Positions 8,422-18,262 of a stretch of 62,913 nucleotides of DNA are shown in pieces. The position numbers and the translations under genes were made by a program. Below the pieces are notes generated by a model, which was given only the letters and a program-made list of their open reading frames with translations, made no database searches and was not told the DNA's origin. Position 1 is the first letter of the stretch. Every line of letters starts with the position of its first letter. Origin of the DNA: Burkholderia sp. H160 (lineage in GTDB: Bacteria > Pseudomonadota > Gammaproteobacteria > Burkholderiales > Burkholderiaceae); contig ABYL01000030.1 in NCBI GenBank assembly GCA_000173575.1, positions 1-62,913 of the forward strand, written 5' to 3'.

Positions 8422-8579
8422 GCGGCGCACGGCAGTCACAAGCCCGCGCCACCCGCAGCAGGTTCGGCTGGACGACGCGGGCACGCGCCCTCACACTATG
8501 GCGGCCCACTCACAACTACACGCCGCTCCCATCGCCGGCCTGCAACACGGCGATCCGAAACATGCATGGAGAAGAGACA

Positions 8580-10079
8580 ATGCAGGATCAGTACGTCCTC
8601 GCGCTTGACCAAGGCACCACCAGCTCGCGCGCGATGCTGTTCGACCGGCGCGGCAACGTCGTGTCGATCGCGCAGAAGGAATTCCAGCAGATCTACCCGC
8701 AGCCGGGCTGGGTCGAGCACGACCCTCAGGAAATCTGGTCGACCCAGGCCGGGGTCGCCGCCGAGGCCGTCACGCGTGCGGGCATGAACGGCACGTCGAT
8801 CGCGGCGATCGGCATCACGAACCAGCGCGAAACCACCATCGTGTGGGATCGCGAAACCGGCCACCCGATCTACAACGCGATCGTCTGGCAGGACCGCCGC
8901 ACCGCCGACTTCTGCGACGAACTGAAGGCGCAGGGGCTCGAAGCGAGCGTACGCGCGAAGACCGGTCTGCCGATCGACTCGTACTTCTCGGCCACCAAAA
9001 TCCGCTGGATTCTCGACAACGTCGAAGGCGCGCGCGAAAAAGCGCGTCAGGGCCGGCTCGCGTTCGGCACCGTCGATAGCTGGCTCATGTGGAATTTCAC
9101 GAAGGGCGCGCTGCACGTCACCGACGTGACCAACGCGTCGCGCACGATGCTGTTCAACATCCACACGCTGAAGTGGGACGACGAACTGCTCGCCGCGCTC
9201 GACATTCCGCGCAACATGCTGCCGGAAGTGCGGCCGTCGTCGGAGCTGTACGGCCCGACGGTGACCACCGTGTTCGCGTCGAAGATTCCGCTCGCGGGCA
9301 TTGCCGGCGATCAACACGCCGCGCTGTTCGGCCAGATGTGCACCGAGTCCGGCATGGTGAAGAACACCTACGGCACCGGCTGCTTCCTCGTGATGAACAC
9401 GGGCGAGAAACCGATCGAGTCGAAGAATAATCTCGTCACGACGATCGCCTGGCAGATCGGCGAGCGGATCGACTATGCGCTCGAAGGCAGCATCTTCATC
9501 GGCGGCGCGGTCGTGCAGTGGTTGCGCGACGGCCTCGGCATCATCAAGAATGCGGCGGAAATCGAAACGCTCGCGCGCGGCGTGCCGCATTGCGACGGCG
9601 TGTACCTCGTGCCCGCGTTCGCCGGCCTCGGCGCACCGCACTGGAACGCACGCGCGCGCGGCACGCTGTTCGGCGTCACGCGCGGCACGACGTCGGCGCA
9701 CATCGCGCGCGCCGCACTCGATTCGATCGCCTATCAATCGCTCGACGTGCTGAAGGCAATGGAAGCCGACTCGGGCATTCGCATCGGCGAGCTGCGCGTG
9801 GATGGCGGTGCCTGCGCGAACAATCTGCTGATGCAGTTCCAGGCCGACATCCTCGGCGTCGACACCGTGCGCCCGCAGGTGTCGGAGACGACCGCACTCG
9901 GCGCCGCGTATCTGGCCGGTCTCGCGGTCGGCTACTGGAAAGACATCGACGCACTGAAAAGCCAGTGGAAGCTCGAGCACCGCTTTACCCCCGCGCTGCC
10001 GCATGCGGAGGTCAAGACGTGTCTCGAAGGCTGGCAGCGCGCGATTCGCGCGGCGAAGGCCTGGGCGGATACGCCGTAA
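8580..10079 (+). CDS. glpK: Glycerol kinase
   Basis: A 499-residue FGGY-family kinase phosphorylating glycerol to glycerol-3-phosphate with ATP, feeding GlpD. It begins [20 protein letters not shown], with the phosphate-binding DQGTTSSR. Further signatures are [15 protein letters not shown], the ATP-site [10 protein letters not shown] near residue 240, [11 protein letters not shown], and the C-terminal DGGACANN. Length equals typical GlpK (about 500). ATG 8580 is supported by GGAGAAGAG just upstream. It probably belongs to the GlpR regulon through glpD transcription; I see no second operator in the 158-bp gap. Confidence 0.96.
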   Translation: MQDQYVLALDQGTTSSRAMLFDRRGNVVSIAQKEFQQIYPQPGWVEHDPQEIWSTQAGVAAEAVTRAGMNGTSIAAIGITNQRETTIVWDRETGHPIYNAIVWQDRRTADFCDELKAQGLEASVRAKTGLPIDSYFSATKIRWILDNVEGAREKARQGRLAFGTVDSWLMWNFTKGALHVTDVTNASRTMLFNIHTLKWDDELLAALDIPRNMLPEVRPSSELYGPTVTTVFASKIPLAGIAGDQHAALFGQMCTESGMVKNTYGTGCFLVMNTGEKPIESKNNLVTTIAWQIGERIDYALEGSIFIGGAVVQWLRDGLGIIKNAAEIETLARGVPHCDGVYLVPAFAGLGAPHWNARARGTLFGVTRGTTSAHIARAALDSIAYQSLDVLKAMEADSGIRIGELRVDGGACANNLLMQFQADILGVDTVRPQVSETTALGAAYLAGLAVGYWKDIDALKSQWKLEHRFTPALPHAEVKTCLEGWQRAIRAAKAWADTP

Positions 10080-10210
10080 GGCGGCGCATTCCTCAGGTTT
10101 GGCCCGGCGCGAAGGCCGGCGTCCGAAAGCACGTATGATGGCGTTTTTCACCACGGCGCACGGGCCCGCAACCCGTCGCCCCCGCGCTTTGCGCTTACCG
10201 TTTTTCAGGC

Positions 10211-10897
10211 ATGATCGACCACCTCATTTGTGACTGCGACGGCGTGCTCGTCGACAGTGAAGTCATCGCCGATCGCGTGATGTTCGACACGCTGACGGCC
10301 ACCTTCCCCGGCATCGATTTCGCCCCCGTCGTTAAAACCGCGTTCGGCCAGCAGACGTCGCGCTTTCTCGCCGGCCTCGAAACGCAGTTCGACATCACGC
10401 TGCCCGCGAACTTCCTCGATACGATCGAGCACAACGTCGAGCACGCGCTCGCTACGTCGCTCGGTCCGATCCACGGCGTGCGCGATGCGTTGCAACGCGT
10501 GACGCTGCCGGCCGCGGTCGTGTCGAACAGCCGCATGACGCGCGTGAGCGCTTCAGTGCGACGCGCGGGTCTGCAGCAGATTTTCGGCGAGCGCGTGTTC
10601 AGCGCCGAGCAGGTCGCGCGGCCGAAGCCGTATCCCGACGTCTATCTGTTCGCGGCAAAGACACTCGGCGTCGAGCCGGCGCGCTGCATCGTCGTCGAAG
10701 ACAGCGTCGCGGGTTTGAACGCGGCGCGCGCGGCCGGCATGAAGACGATCGCGTTCGTCGGCGCGAGCCATATTCCTGACGGCTACGCGGATGCGCTGCG
10801 CGCGATGGGCATCACGCGGATCATGAAGCACATGGATGAGCTGCCGGCGCTCATCGACGCGGGCGTGCGCGGCGAGTTTGGCGACGTGCAGTCGTAG
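10211..10897 (+). CDS. HAD-superfamily phosphatase (subfamily IA)
   Basis: A 228-residue HAD hydrolase. Motif I is CDCDGVLVDSE (nucleophile Asp8 and acid/base Asp10), motif II is VVSNSR, motif III Lys is in ARPKPYPDVYL, and motif IV is VVEDSVAGLNAARAAGM. A helical cap between motifs I and II marks subfamily IA, which includes small sugar-phosphate and phosphoglycolate phosphatases. It lies 131 bp downstream of glpK on the same strand and ends at a terminator. A role in relieving glycerol-3-phosphate or similar overflow is possible but is only context inference. Confidence 0.85.
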   Translation: MIDHLICDCDGVLVDSEVIADRVMFDTLTATFPGIDFAPVVKTAFGQQTSRFLAGLETQFDITLPANFLDTIEHNVEHALATSLGPIHGVRDALQRVTLPAAVVSNSRMTRVSASVRRAGLQQIFGERVFSAEQVARPKPYPDVYLFAAKTLGVEPARCIVVEDSVAGLNAARAAGMKTIAFVGASHIPDGYADALRAMGITRIMKHMDELPALIDAGVRGEFGDVQS

Positions 10898-10916
10898 CGG
10901 TTTCTGCAAGGCCTAT

Positions 10917-10953
10917 AAAAAAGCCGGCTCTTCTCCTGAAGAACCGGCTTTTT
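10917..10953. terminator. Bidirectional intrinsic terminator
   Basis: AAAAAAGCCGG ... CCGGCTTTTT, with an inner TTCT/AGAA pairing around CCTGA, between the convergent HAD phosphatase and ribB genes. It has an A run on one side and a T run on the other, so it works for both strands. Confidence 0.85.
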
Positions 10954-10990
10954 GCATGATGGCGTCAAGCGCCGCTCGATGAATAGCCCG

Positions 10991-11725
10991 TCAAGCCTCG
11001 ACCATCGCGCCCTCGCGCACCTGCGCGAGCGCCTCGCGAAATTCGACCAGCTCGGCGATCGTCAGCATTGGCAGATGGTGTTGCGCGGCAAAGCGTTCGA
11101 CGTCCGCGCCGCGCGTCATCGTGCCGTCGGCGTTCATCAGTTCGCACAGCACGCCAGCGGGCTTCAGGCCCGCGAGGATCGCGAGATCGACGGTGCCTTC
11201 GGTGTGGCCGCGCCGCGCGAGCACGCCACCGGGCATCGCGCGCAGCGGGAACACGTGACCAGGGCGCACGATGTCGGCGGGCTTCGCCGTATCGGCGATC
11301 GCGGCGCGGATCGTCGTCACGCGATCCTGCGCGGACACGCCGGTGCTAACGCCTTCGCGCGCCTCGATCGACACCGTGAACGCGGTGCCGTGGCGGCTTT
11401 CGTTGTTGACGGCCATCGGCGGCAGTTCGAGCGCACGGATCTTTTCGTCGGGCAGGCACAGACACACGATGCCGCTGCATTCGCGGATCAGCAGCGCCAT
11501 CGTTTCGACCGAAAGGCGCTCGGCCGCGACGATCAGATCGGCTTCGTTCTCGCGATCATGGTCGTCCTGCAGTACCACGGCGCGACCCTCGCGCAGCGCC
11601 TGCAAGGCGGCGGCGATACGGGGCGGAACGGCTTCGGTGGCGAGCAGTGGGAGATCGGCGAAGGCATCGTCTGCAATCGTCGACGGACCGGGAAAAGTTG
11701 CAAAAGACATGGTTGAAACGCTCAT
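10991..11725 (-). CDS. ribB: 3,4-dihydroxy-2-butanone 4-phosphate synthase
   Basis: A 244-residue enzyme converting ribulose 5-phosphate to formate and L-3,4-dihydroxy-2-butanone 4-phosphate, the four-carbon input of riboflavin synthesis. Signatures are [16 protein letters not shown] (acidic metal/substrate loop), [31 protein letters not shown] and [12 protein letters not shown]. There is no GTP cyclohydrolase II domain, so it is a stand-alone RibB rather than RibBA. The N-terminal extension of about 30 residues is longer than E. coli RibB (217). It is preceded by an FMN riboswitch, so it is expected to be switched off by FMN. Confidence 0.95.
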   Translation of the reverse strand: MSVSTMSFATFPGPSTIADDAFADLPLLATEAVPPRIAAALQALREGRAVVLQDDHDRENEADLIVAAERLSVETMALLIRECSGIVCLCLPDEKIRALELPPMAVNNESRHGTAFTVSIEAREGVSTGVSAQDRVTTIRAAIADTAKPADIVRPGHVFPLRAMPGGVLARRGHTEGTVDLAILAGLKPAGVLCELMNADGTMTRGADVERFAAQHHLPMLTIAELVEFREALAQVREGAMVEA

Positions 11726-11857
11726 CGCAAAAGTTGGGCGAGAAACGTTTCAGGGCATTGCAAACAGACAGAGACGCGCCGCCGCGCGCCGCACGAAAGC
11801 GGGCGCTGATCCGCCGCCTCAGCTACGGGCGGCGTCGCGGAACGCACATGACTATCT

Positions 11858-12037
11858 GCACCTCTTCTTCCATCCGGACTGTGACCGTCGGCTCTGGCTT
11901 CTGACCAGATCTGCTGACCCCGCCGCTGTCTCCAACACTCCGAAGACGACTCGATGCGGGCGCTCGCGGGCTTGCCGGCTCGCGCTGTCGCGCTGCCGGC
12001 CTACCGCCGGTGGGGAATTTCACCCCGCCCTGAAGAC
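11858..12037 (-). promoter_or_regulatory. FMN riboswitch (RFN element) controlling ribB
   Basis: On the minus strand the aptamer opens with TCAGGGCGGGGTGAAATTCC and CCACCGGCGGTA (12037 to 12002). A variable stem of about 90 nt follows, then CAGATCTGGTCAGAAGCCAG, AGCCGACGGTCACAGTCCGG and ATGGAAGAAGAGG (to about 11860). All conserved blocks of the RFN element are present in order. About 130 nt lie between the aptamer and the ribB start; no U-tract terminator is obvious there, so translational or Rho-type control is more likely. The remainder of the 11726-12181 gap holds a hairpin without T run at 12122-12144. Confidence 0.96.
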
Positions 12038-12181
12038 GCACTGATTGCCGGTTCGACCGGCGGGCGAAGCATACAACAGTCGCGCGGGAACTGCAGCGCG
12101 ACGCACAAAGACCCTACTCGCGGCGTTGGACCTGCACCAACGCCTTGACCCGCGCGCCAGAACCTCGGGCGCCGTCGATCC

Positions 12182-12889
12182 TCAACCCGACACGCCTTCG
12201 CGCGCGGCTTCATCACGTGGGACGCCTGCAGCCGGCACGTCCCAGCGCGGCGGCGTCTCCGCCCGCAACGTCACGCGAAACGCGCGCGCCTCGGTGTCGC
12301 CGGGATTGCGCAAGCTGTGCGGCTGGTCGGCGTCGAACACGATCGCATCGCCGGTGGCGAGCAGCTGCCGCTGGTCGTGCACGCTGACTTCGAGCGTGCC
12401 GTCGCTGACCACCAGATTCACCGTCGTGCCCGGCGCACGGCGGATGCCGGCTTCGGTGTGGAGCGGCGCGATGCGCAGCTCGTGAAACTCGGCGGCGATC
12501 GACTCGTCGTCGGGATAGAGCGGCCGCGCCGAGTAGCGCCCGTTCGCGCTGACGACGCGCGCCGAACGTTCGGCCGGCAGATGCTCGAAGCCGTTGGTCG
12601 CGTGACGCCGCAGGAACGCCGCCACCGATACCTTCAGCGCCGCCGCCACCTTGCACAGCACCTTAATCGACGGCACGCTGCGCGCCGACTCGATCTGCGC
12701 GAGCATCGCGCGCGACACGCCGGATGCACGCGCCAGCGCATCGAGCGAAAGCTGCCGTTCGGCACGTAGCCGGGCCAGATTCACGCCGACCAGCTGTTCG
12801 AGCGCGTCGAACGGTTCGGCGGAGCGCGGCGGGGCGTCGGAATTGACCTCGGCAGAGGGATCGCGGACCAGCGCGAGCGGGGAATGCAT
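12182..12889 (-). CDS. XRE-family transcriptional regulator with C-terminal cupin
   Basis: A 235-residue two-domain regulator. Residues about 30-90 are a Cro/C1 helix-turn-helix: LRAERQLSLDALARASGVSR, then AMLAQIESARSVPSIKVLCKVA. Residues about 155-225 form a cupin_2 barrel (APGTTVNLVVSDGTLEVSVH, LLATGDAIVFDADQPHSLRN) that probably binds a small effector. Regulators of this build control amino acid, polyamine or antibiotic-resistance genes. ATG 12889 has GGAGG five bases upstream, and an in-frame upstream extension is rejected. The target is unknown; the nearest divergent gene is miaB. Confidence 0.85.
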   Translation of the reverse strand: MHSPLALVRDPSAEVNSDAPPRSAEPFDALEQLVGVNLARLRAERQLSLDALARASGVSRAMLAQIESARSVPSIKVLCKVAAALKVSVAAFLRRHATNGFEHLPAERSARVVSANGRYSARPLYPDDESIAAEFHELRIAPLHTEAGIRRAPGTTVNLVVSDGTLEVSVHDQRQLLATGDAIVFDADQPHSLRNPGDTEARAFRVTLRAETPPRWDVPAAGVPRDEAAREGVSG

Positions 12890-13118
12890 ATTGGCCTCCA
12901 GAGCGCCGTCCGGCGGCGCAAGAGCAGTAAGTGGAAGCAAGATAGCATCGGCTTTTGCCGCGCCCAACGAAGTTATCTTCACACTGTTATCAGCATTGCG
13001 GGGGCAAGCAACTGACCACCTGCGAGCGCTTCGCACGTGTCCCGGATGAGCTGGAAAGCGTGCTGGGACTGCCGCCGGACCGGCCGATGCGCCCCAAAAC
13101 CCCCGCAGCGTGAAGGGC

Positions 13119-13124
13119 TATAAT
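13119..13124 (+). promoter_or_regulatory. Candidate -10 box of the miaB promoter
   Basis: A perfect TATAAT, 121 bp before miaB; no good -35 is seen 16-18 bp upstream. It is followed at once by a small hairpin TGCAG-TTACG-CTGCA. The 12890-13245 gap otherwise holds nothing recognisable. Confidence 0.4.
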
Positions 13125-13245
13125 ATGCAGTTACGCTGCAAAGACACGCGCAAGCCGGCCACCACGCGCCGCGCTGCCCCGCGCCGCAGCCCCCTTCACC
13201 TTTTTACGACGCCCCCAGGTTAACCACTGCGACCGGCGAAATTCG

Positions 13246-14631
13246 ATGACCAAGAAAGTTTATGTAAAGACCTTTGGCTGCCAGATGAACGAGTACGACT
13301 CCGACAAGATGGTCGACGTGCTCGGTGCCGCTGAAGGACTCGTCAAGACCGACACGCCGGAAGACGCCGACGTGATCCTGTTCAATACCTGCTCGGTGCG
13401 CGAAAAAGCGCAGGAAAAAGTCTTCTCCGAACTCGGCCGCGTGCGCGAGCTGAAGGACGCGAATCCAGATCTGATCATTGGCGTGGGTGGCTGCGTTGCT
13501 AGCCAGGAAGGGGCATCGATCGTCGCGCGCGCGCCGTACGTCGATATCGTGTTCGGTCCGCAGACGCTGCACCGCCTGCCGCAGATGATCGACGTGCGCC
13601 GCGCCAGCGGCCGCGCGCAGGTCGATATTTCGTTTCCGGAAATCGAAAAGTTCGATCACCTGCCGCCGGCGCGCGTCGAAGGTCCGAGCGCGTTCGTGTC
13701 GATCATGGAAGGCTGCAGCAAGTACTGCAGCTACTGCGTCGTGCCATACACGCGCGGCGAGGAAGTGTCGCGTCCGCTCGACGACGTGCTGACCGAAATC
13801 GCCGGTCTCGCCGACCAGGGCGTGCGCGAAGTCACGCTGCTCGGCCAGAACGTCAACGCTTATCGTGGCAAATTCGGCGGCGCGCTCACGATCGGCTCGA
13901 CCGAGATCGCCGACTTCGCGACGCTGATCGAATACGTCGCGGACATCCCCGGCATCGAACGGATCCGCTATACGACGTCGCATCCGAAGGAATTCACGCA
14001 GCGCCTGATCGATACCTATGCGAAGGTGCCCAAGCTCGTCAGCCACCTGCATCTGCCGGTGCAACACGGCTCCGACCGCATCCTGATGGCGATGAAACGC
14101 GGCTACACGGTGCTCGAATACAAGTCCGTGATCCGCAAGCTGCGCGCGATCCGCCCGGACCTGTCGCTGTCGACGGACATGATCGTTGGCTTCCCCGGCG
14201 AGACCGACGAAGACTTCGCGAAGATGATGGCGCTCGTCGAAGAGATGAAGTACGACACGAGTTTCTCGTTCATCTACAGCCCGCGCCCCGGCACGCCGGC
14301 CGCGAACCTGCACGACGACACGCCGCGCGAGGTGAAGCTCAAACGCCTGCAACATCTGCAGGCCACGATCGAAGAGAACGTGCAGCGCATCAGCAATGCG
14401 ATGGTCGGCAAGGTCGAGCGCATTCTGGTCGAGCGCCCGGCGCGCAAGGACCCGAACGAGCTCGCCGGGCGCACCGAGAACAACCGCGTCGTCAATTTCC
14501 CGGCGCCGGTCGCCTCGCATGCACGGCTGATCGGTCAGATGGTCGACGTGAAGATAGTGCACGCGTACCCGCACTCGCTGCGCGGTGAACTCGTGATGGT
14601 TCACGACGACAGCGCCGCCGCGACGCACTGA
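13246..14631 (+). CDS. miaB: tRNA-2-methylthio-N6-dimethylallyladenosine synthase
   Basis: A 461-residue radical-SAM methylthiotransferase that adds the 2-methylthio group to i6A37 of tRNAs reading UNN codons. The N-terminal UPF0004 domain has three Fe-S cysteines ([33 protein letters not shown]). The radical-SAM motif CSKYCSYC is near residue 157. The C-terminal TRAM domain includes [19 protein letters not shown]. Length is typical. It heads a plus-strand run miaB-phoH-ybeY as in E. coli (miaB-ybeZ-ybeY). Confidence 0.97.
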   Translation: MTKKVYVKTFGCQMNEYDSDKMVDVLGAAEGLVKTDTPEDADVILFNTCSVREKAQEKVFSELGRVRELKDANPDLIIGVGGCVASQEGASIVARAPYVDIVFGPQTLHRLPQMIDVRRASGRAQVDISFPEIEKFDHLPPARVEGPSAFVSIMEGCSKYCSYCVVPYTRGEEVSRPLDDVLTEIAGLADQGVREVTLLGQNVNAYRGKFGGALTIGSTEIADFATLIEYVADIPGIERIRYTTSHPKEFTQRLIDTYAKVPKLVSHLHLPVQHGSDRILMAMKRGYTVLEYKSVIRKLRAIRPDLSLSTDMIVGFPGETDEDFAKMMALVEEMKYDTSFSFIYSPRPGTPAANLHDDTPREVKLKRLQHLQATIEENVQRISNAMVGKVERILVERPARKDPNELAGRTENNRVVNFPAPVASHARLIGQMVDVKIVHAYPHSLRGELVMVHDDSAAATH

Positions 14632-14683
14632 GCGCACTGAACGATATTCTGAGTATCGCAACCGACAGGATCGACTCACCGCC

Positions 14684-15775
14684 TTGAAGACCACTCAGCA
14701 GCATCTGGAATTCACCGCACCGCGCGAAGACAACGCGCGGCTCGCCAACCTCTGCGGACCGCTCGACGAAAATCTGCGGCAGATCGAGCAGGCGCTCGAC
14801 GTGACCCTGCAGCGCCGCGGCCACCGCATCACGATCCGCGGGCGCGGCGCGAAACTCGCGCTCACCGCCCTCGAAAACTTCTACAACAGCGCGCGCGAGC
14901 CTTTGTCGGTTGACGACATCCAGCTCGCGCTCGTCGAAGTGCGCCATCCGGCGCGCCACCGCCCGAACGGCAACGGAAATGGCAATGGCGACGGCGACGG
15001 CGGCACCGACCCGCGCTTCGCGGGCAACCCCGACCATCCGTTCGACCAGCCCGCCGATGCCAATGCAAACGAAGACGACTTCGAGGAATACGGCCCGAAG
15101 CTGTACACGCGACGCGCGGATCTGCGCGGCCGCACGCCGGCGCAGCGTGAGTATCTGAAGCAGATCGTGTCGCACGACGTCACGTTCGGCGTCGGCCCGG
15201 CCGGTACCGGCAAGACCTACCTCGCGGTGGCCTGCGCGGTCGACGCGCTTGAGCGCGACCAGGTCAAGCGCATCGTGCTGACGCGCCCCGCGGTCGAAGC
15301 AGGCGAGCGACTCGGCTTTTTGCCGGGCGATCTCGCACAGAAGGTCGATCCGTATCTGCGCCCGCTCTACGACGCGCTATACGACCTGCTCGGCTTCGAC
15401 AAGACCGCGAAGATGTTCGAGCGGCAGATGATCGAAATCGCGCCGCTCGCGTACATGCGCGGTCGCACGCTCAATCACGCGTTCATCATCCTCGACGAGG
15501 CGCAGAACACGACGCCCGAGCAAATGAAGATGTTCCTCACCCGCATCGGCTTCGGCTCGAAGGCGGTCGTCACCGGCGACACGACCCAGGTCGATTTGCC
15601 GCGCGGCCAGAAGAGCGGGCTGATCGAAGCGCAGCAGGTGCTCGCGAACGTGCGCGGCATCGCGCTTACGCGCTTCACGAGTGCGGACGTCGTGCGGCAT
15701 CCGCTGGTCGCGCGGATTGTGGAGGCGTACGATGCGCATGCGCAGAAAGCGGCGGCTTCGGTCGATCCACGCTGA
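14684..15775 (+). CDS. ybeZ: PhoH-like ATPase (YbeZ)
   Basis: A 363-residue PhoH family P-loop NTPase, partner of the YbeY endoribonuclease in rRNA maturation and stress RNA metabolism. The N-terminal about 85 residues are the KH-like part ([20 protein letters not shown]). Then comes a low-complexity linker with alternating Asn-Gly and Asp-Gly (residues about 95-107), then the NTPase with Walker A GPAGTGKT near residue 172 and Walker [19 protein letters not shown] 14684 is chosen as start because the conserved KTTQQHLEF follows directly and no ATG fits. ybeY follows after 82 bp. Confidence 0.93.
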   Translation: MKTTQQHLEFTAPREDNARLANLCGPLDENLRQIEQALDVTLQRRGHRITIRGRGAKLALTALENFYNSAREPLSVDDIQLALVEVRHPARHRPNGNGNGNGDGDGGTDPRFAGNPDHPFDQPADANANEDDFEEYGPKLYTRRADLRGRTPAQREYLKQIVSHDVTFGVGPAGTGKTYLAVACAVDALERDQVKRIVLTRPAVEAGERLGFLPGDLAQKVDPYLRPLYDALYDLLGFDKTAKMFERQMIEIAPLAYMRGRTLNHAFIILDEAQNTTPEQMKMFLTRIGFGSKAVVTGDTTQVDLPRGQKSGLIEAQQVLANVRGIALTRFTSADVVRHPLVARIVEAYDAHAQKAAASVDPR

Positions 15776-15857
15776 AGCGGTGCGCCTCGCAGCCCGAGGC
15801 GCAACCAGCCACACCGCAAAAAACGCTTGAGCCACGAACGCCACACACAGAACCCGC

Positions 15858-16319
15858 ATGAGCCGCGCCCCGAAACTAACGTTGAACCTGCAATTCCCCG
15901 CCGCCAAAGCCTGGCCGGAACACAAGGCGCTGCTGCCACGCGCGACGGTGGCCGGCTGGATCAAGGCGGCGCTGTTCGCGGATGGCGAACTGACGATCCG
16001 GTTCGTCGACGCCGAAGAAGGCCGCACGCTGAACCGCACCTATCGCGGCAAGGATTACGCGACCAACGTGCTGACCTTCGCCTACGCCGAATCGGAAGAT
16101 GACCCGGTCACGGGCGATCTGATTCTGTGCTGTCCGGTGGTCGAACAGGAAGCCGCGGAGCAGGGCAAGCCGCTCGCCGCGCACTACGCGCACCTGCTCG
16201 TACACGGCACGCTGCATGCACAGGGCTACGACCACGAGGTCGAAGAAGAAGCCGAGGAAATGGAAGCACTTGAAACCGAAATTCTCGACAAGCTCGGCTT
16301 TCCGGACCCTTATCAATAA
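15858..16319 (+). CDS. ybeY: Endoribonuclease YbeY, 16S rRNA maturation
   Basis: A 153-residue zinc-dependent RNase needed for 16S rRNA 3' end processing and ribosome quality control. The metal-binding motif [11 protein letters not shown] near residue 116 gives the three histidines of the UPF0054 signature H-G-x-L-H-x-x-G-Y-D-H. Upstream, [19 protein letters not shown] is the other conserved block. Length matches E. coli YbeY (155). It sits downstream of its functional partner ybeZ; the next gene starts 52 bp later. Confidence 0.96.
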   Translation: MSRAPKLTLNLQFPAAKAWPEHKALLPRATVAGWIKAALFADGELTIRFVDAEEGRTLNRTYRGKDYATNVLTFAYAESEDDPVTGDLILCCPVVEQEAAEQGKPLAAHYAHLLVHGTLHAQGYDHEVEEEAEEMEALETEILDKLGFPDPYQ

Positions 16320-16371
16320 GCTTCCTTCTCTCGGCCCCGCCCTTCTCCACGCCAGCCCGATCGAACCCAAC

Positions 16372-17031
16372 GTGAGCACTCCGTCGCCCGAAGCCGATAC
16401 CCCCGTGCGCTGCCCGGACTACCCGCCGGTGCTCGGCGAATCGCGGCTTCTGACGGACGACGAGTTGCGCGAGTCGCTCGAATGCACGTTGCGCGAGTGG
16501 GACCGCAAGAGCGATCTATGGCTGTTCGGCTATGGCTCGCTGATCTGGAACCCGGGCCTGCCCACCGTCGAGGCGATGCGCTCGAAGGTGCATGGCTATC
16601 ACCGCGGCCTCTATCTGTGGTCGCGCGTGAATCGCGGCACGCCCGAGCAGCCCGGCCTCGTGCTCGCGCTCGATCGCGGCGGTTCGTGCACGGGCATGGC
16701 GTTCCGGCTCGCAGCCGTTGGCTCGATGCCGCATCTCGAAGCACTGTGGCGCCGCGAAATGCCGATGGGCTCGTACCGTCCCGCGTGGCTGCCGTGCGTA
16801 CTCGCGGACGGCCGGCGTGTCGACGCGCTCGCGTTCGTGATGCGCCGCGACGTGCCGAGCTACACCGGCAAGCTGCGCGACGACATCATCCGGACCGTGC
16901 TGGGCTGCGCGAGCGGCCGCTACGGCACGACGTTCGAGTACGTGAGCCGCACCGTACATGCGCTGCGCGAAAGCGGGATGCCGGACCGTGCGCTCGAAGC
17001 GCTGCTCGCGCGCTGCAAACAGACGGCGTGA
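16372..17031 (+). CDS. Gamma-glutamylcyclotransferase, ChaC-like
   Basis: A 219-residue ChaC-family protein predicted to cleave glutathione to 5-oxoproline and Cys-Gly. It has the substrate-binding WLFGYGSLIWNPG near residue 43, YHRGLYLWSRVNRGTPEQPG, and the catalytic glutamate region WRREMPMGSYRPAW. GTG 16372 is chosen because longer in-frame starts overlap ybeY and give non-family sequence. It appears to be co-transcribed behind ybeY. With the gamma-glutamyltransferase at 2.2 kb, the window encodes two distinct glutathione-degrading activities; they are not linked as an operon. Confidence 0.88.
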   Translation: MSTPSPEADTPVRCPDYPPVLGESRLLTDDELRESLECTLREWDRKSDLWLFGYGSLIWNPGLPTVEAMRSKVHGYHRGLYLWSRVNRGTPEQPGLVLALDRGGSCTGMAFRLAAVGSMPHLEALWRREMPMGSYRPAWLPCVLADGRRVDALAFVMRRDVPSYTGKLRDDIIRTVLGCASGRYGTTFEYVSRTVHALRESGMPDRALEALLARCKQTA

Positions 17032-17250
17032 CCCCGGCGAATCGGCGAAAACCCCACCTGCGACTTTTTTCCGCGCAAGCGCTTTTGCTCGTGTAATCGG
17101 TTAGGATGGACCTACGCCCCGCCGTCCCGGCGCGGCCGCTTCACCCCGGCTTCGCTCATCGCCAGTCCCGGCGGGACACGGTTCCGCCATGTGCCTGGTG
17201 TATCCTTAACGCACTGCAACAGCGCGCCCAGTCTCGCCGGGCGCACTACC

Positions 17251-18156
17251 ATGAACGACACGTATCCCAGTCGACGCCATACCGGACGCCAACTCGACAA
17301 ACCGCAGGAAAAGCGCTCGCTGCTCGAGCGGCTGACCGACTTCATCTCGCCCGAGCCCGACTCGCGGGCCGAACTTCTGGAAATTCTGCAGGATGCGCAC
17401 GAGCGCAACCTGATCGACGCCGACTCGCTGTCGATGATCGAAGGCGTGTTCCAGGTGTCGGAACTGAGCGCACGCGACATCATGGTGCCGCGCGCGCAAA
17501 TGGACGCGATCAACATCGCGGACAATCCCGCTGAATTCATCCCGTACGTGCTGGAGAAAGCGCATTCGCGCTATCCGGTGTACGAGGGTAATCGCGACAA
17601 CATCATCGGCGTGCTGCTCTCGAAAGACCTGCTGCGCTACTACGCGGAAGAAGAGTTCGATGTGCGCGGTATGCTGCGCCCGGCCGTGTTCATCCCCGAG
17701 TCGAAGCGGCTGAACGTGCTGCTGCACGACTTCCGCGTGAATCGCAATCACCTCGCGGTGGTCGTCGACGAATACGGCGGCGTCGCGGGGCTGATCACGA
17801 TCGAAGACGTCCTCGAGCAGATCGTCGGCGACATCGAGGACGAATACGATTTCGACGAGGAAAGCGGCAACATCATCGCGTCGCCGGACGGACGCTTCCG
17901 CGTGCGCGCGCTGACCGAGATCGAGCAGTTCAACGACACCTTCGGCACGCATTACTCGGACGATGAAGTCGACACGATCGGCGGACTCGTCACGCATCAC
18001 TTCGGCCGGGTGCCGCATCGTGGCGAGAAGGTCCGCCTCGACGATCTGATCTTCGAGATCCTGCGTGGCGACGCCCGCCAGGTCCACATGCTGCTGGTGC
18101 GCCGCGACCCGCTCGCGGGGCAGCGCGAGCGCGAAACGCAGCACGTGCAGACCTGA
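17251..18156 (+). CDS. corC: CorC/HlyC family protein with CBS pair
   Basis: A 301-residue cytosolic protein without membrane segments. Residues about 70-190 form a CBS pair (RDIMVPRAQMDAI, YEGNRDNIIGVLLSKDLL, VVVDEYGGVAGLITIEDVLE), and residues about 210-290 the CorC_HlyC C-terminal domain (TEIEQFNDTFGTHY, VDTIGGLVTHHFGRVPHRGE). Members are linked to Mg/Co resistance or envelope homeostasis. It directly precedes lnt, as in the conserved ybeY-corC(ybeX)-lnt order of E. coli, with chaC interposed here. ATG 17251 gives the conserved N-terminus. Confidence 0.93.
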   Translation: MNDTYPSRRHTGRQLDKPQEKRSLLERLTDFISPEPDSRAELLEILQDAHERNLIDADSLSMIEGVFQVSELSARDIMVPRAQMDAINIADNPAEFIPYVLEKAHSRYPVYEGNRDNIIGVLLSKDLLRYYAEEEFDVRGMLRPAVFIPESKRLNVLLHDFRVNRNHLAVVVDEYGGVAGLITIEDVLEQIVGDIEDEYDFDEESGNIIASPDGRFRVRALTEIEQFNDTFGTHYSDDEVDTIGGLVTHHFGRVPHRGEKVRLDDLIFEILRGDARQVHMLLVRRDPLAGQRERETQHVQT

Positions 18157-18262
18157 GCCGGCGGCTCGGTTCGATGCACCGCCTGCGCGCCCGCGTGCTT
18201 TTTTGCGTGCGCATTTTGTCTACTCATTTGACTTTTTAACTTCCGACGCCGACCGCGCAACA

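Noticed and set aside
8422-8579. Possible glpF remnant or second GlpR operator in the glpD-glpK gap
   Set aside because: The 158 bp show no aquaporin-like translation in any frame and no GTTCG/CGAAC dyad.
12122-12144. Perfect hairpin GGCGTTGG-ACCTGCA-CCAACGCC
   Set aside because: It sits between the XRE-cupin stop and the riboswitch but has no U tract on either strand, so I did not call a terminator.
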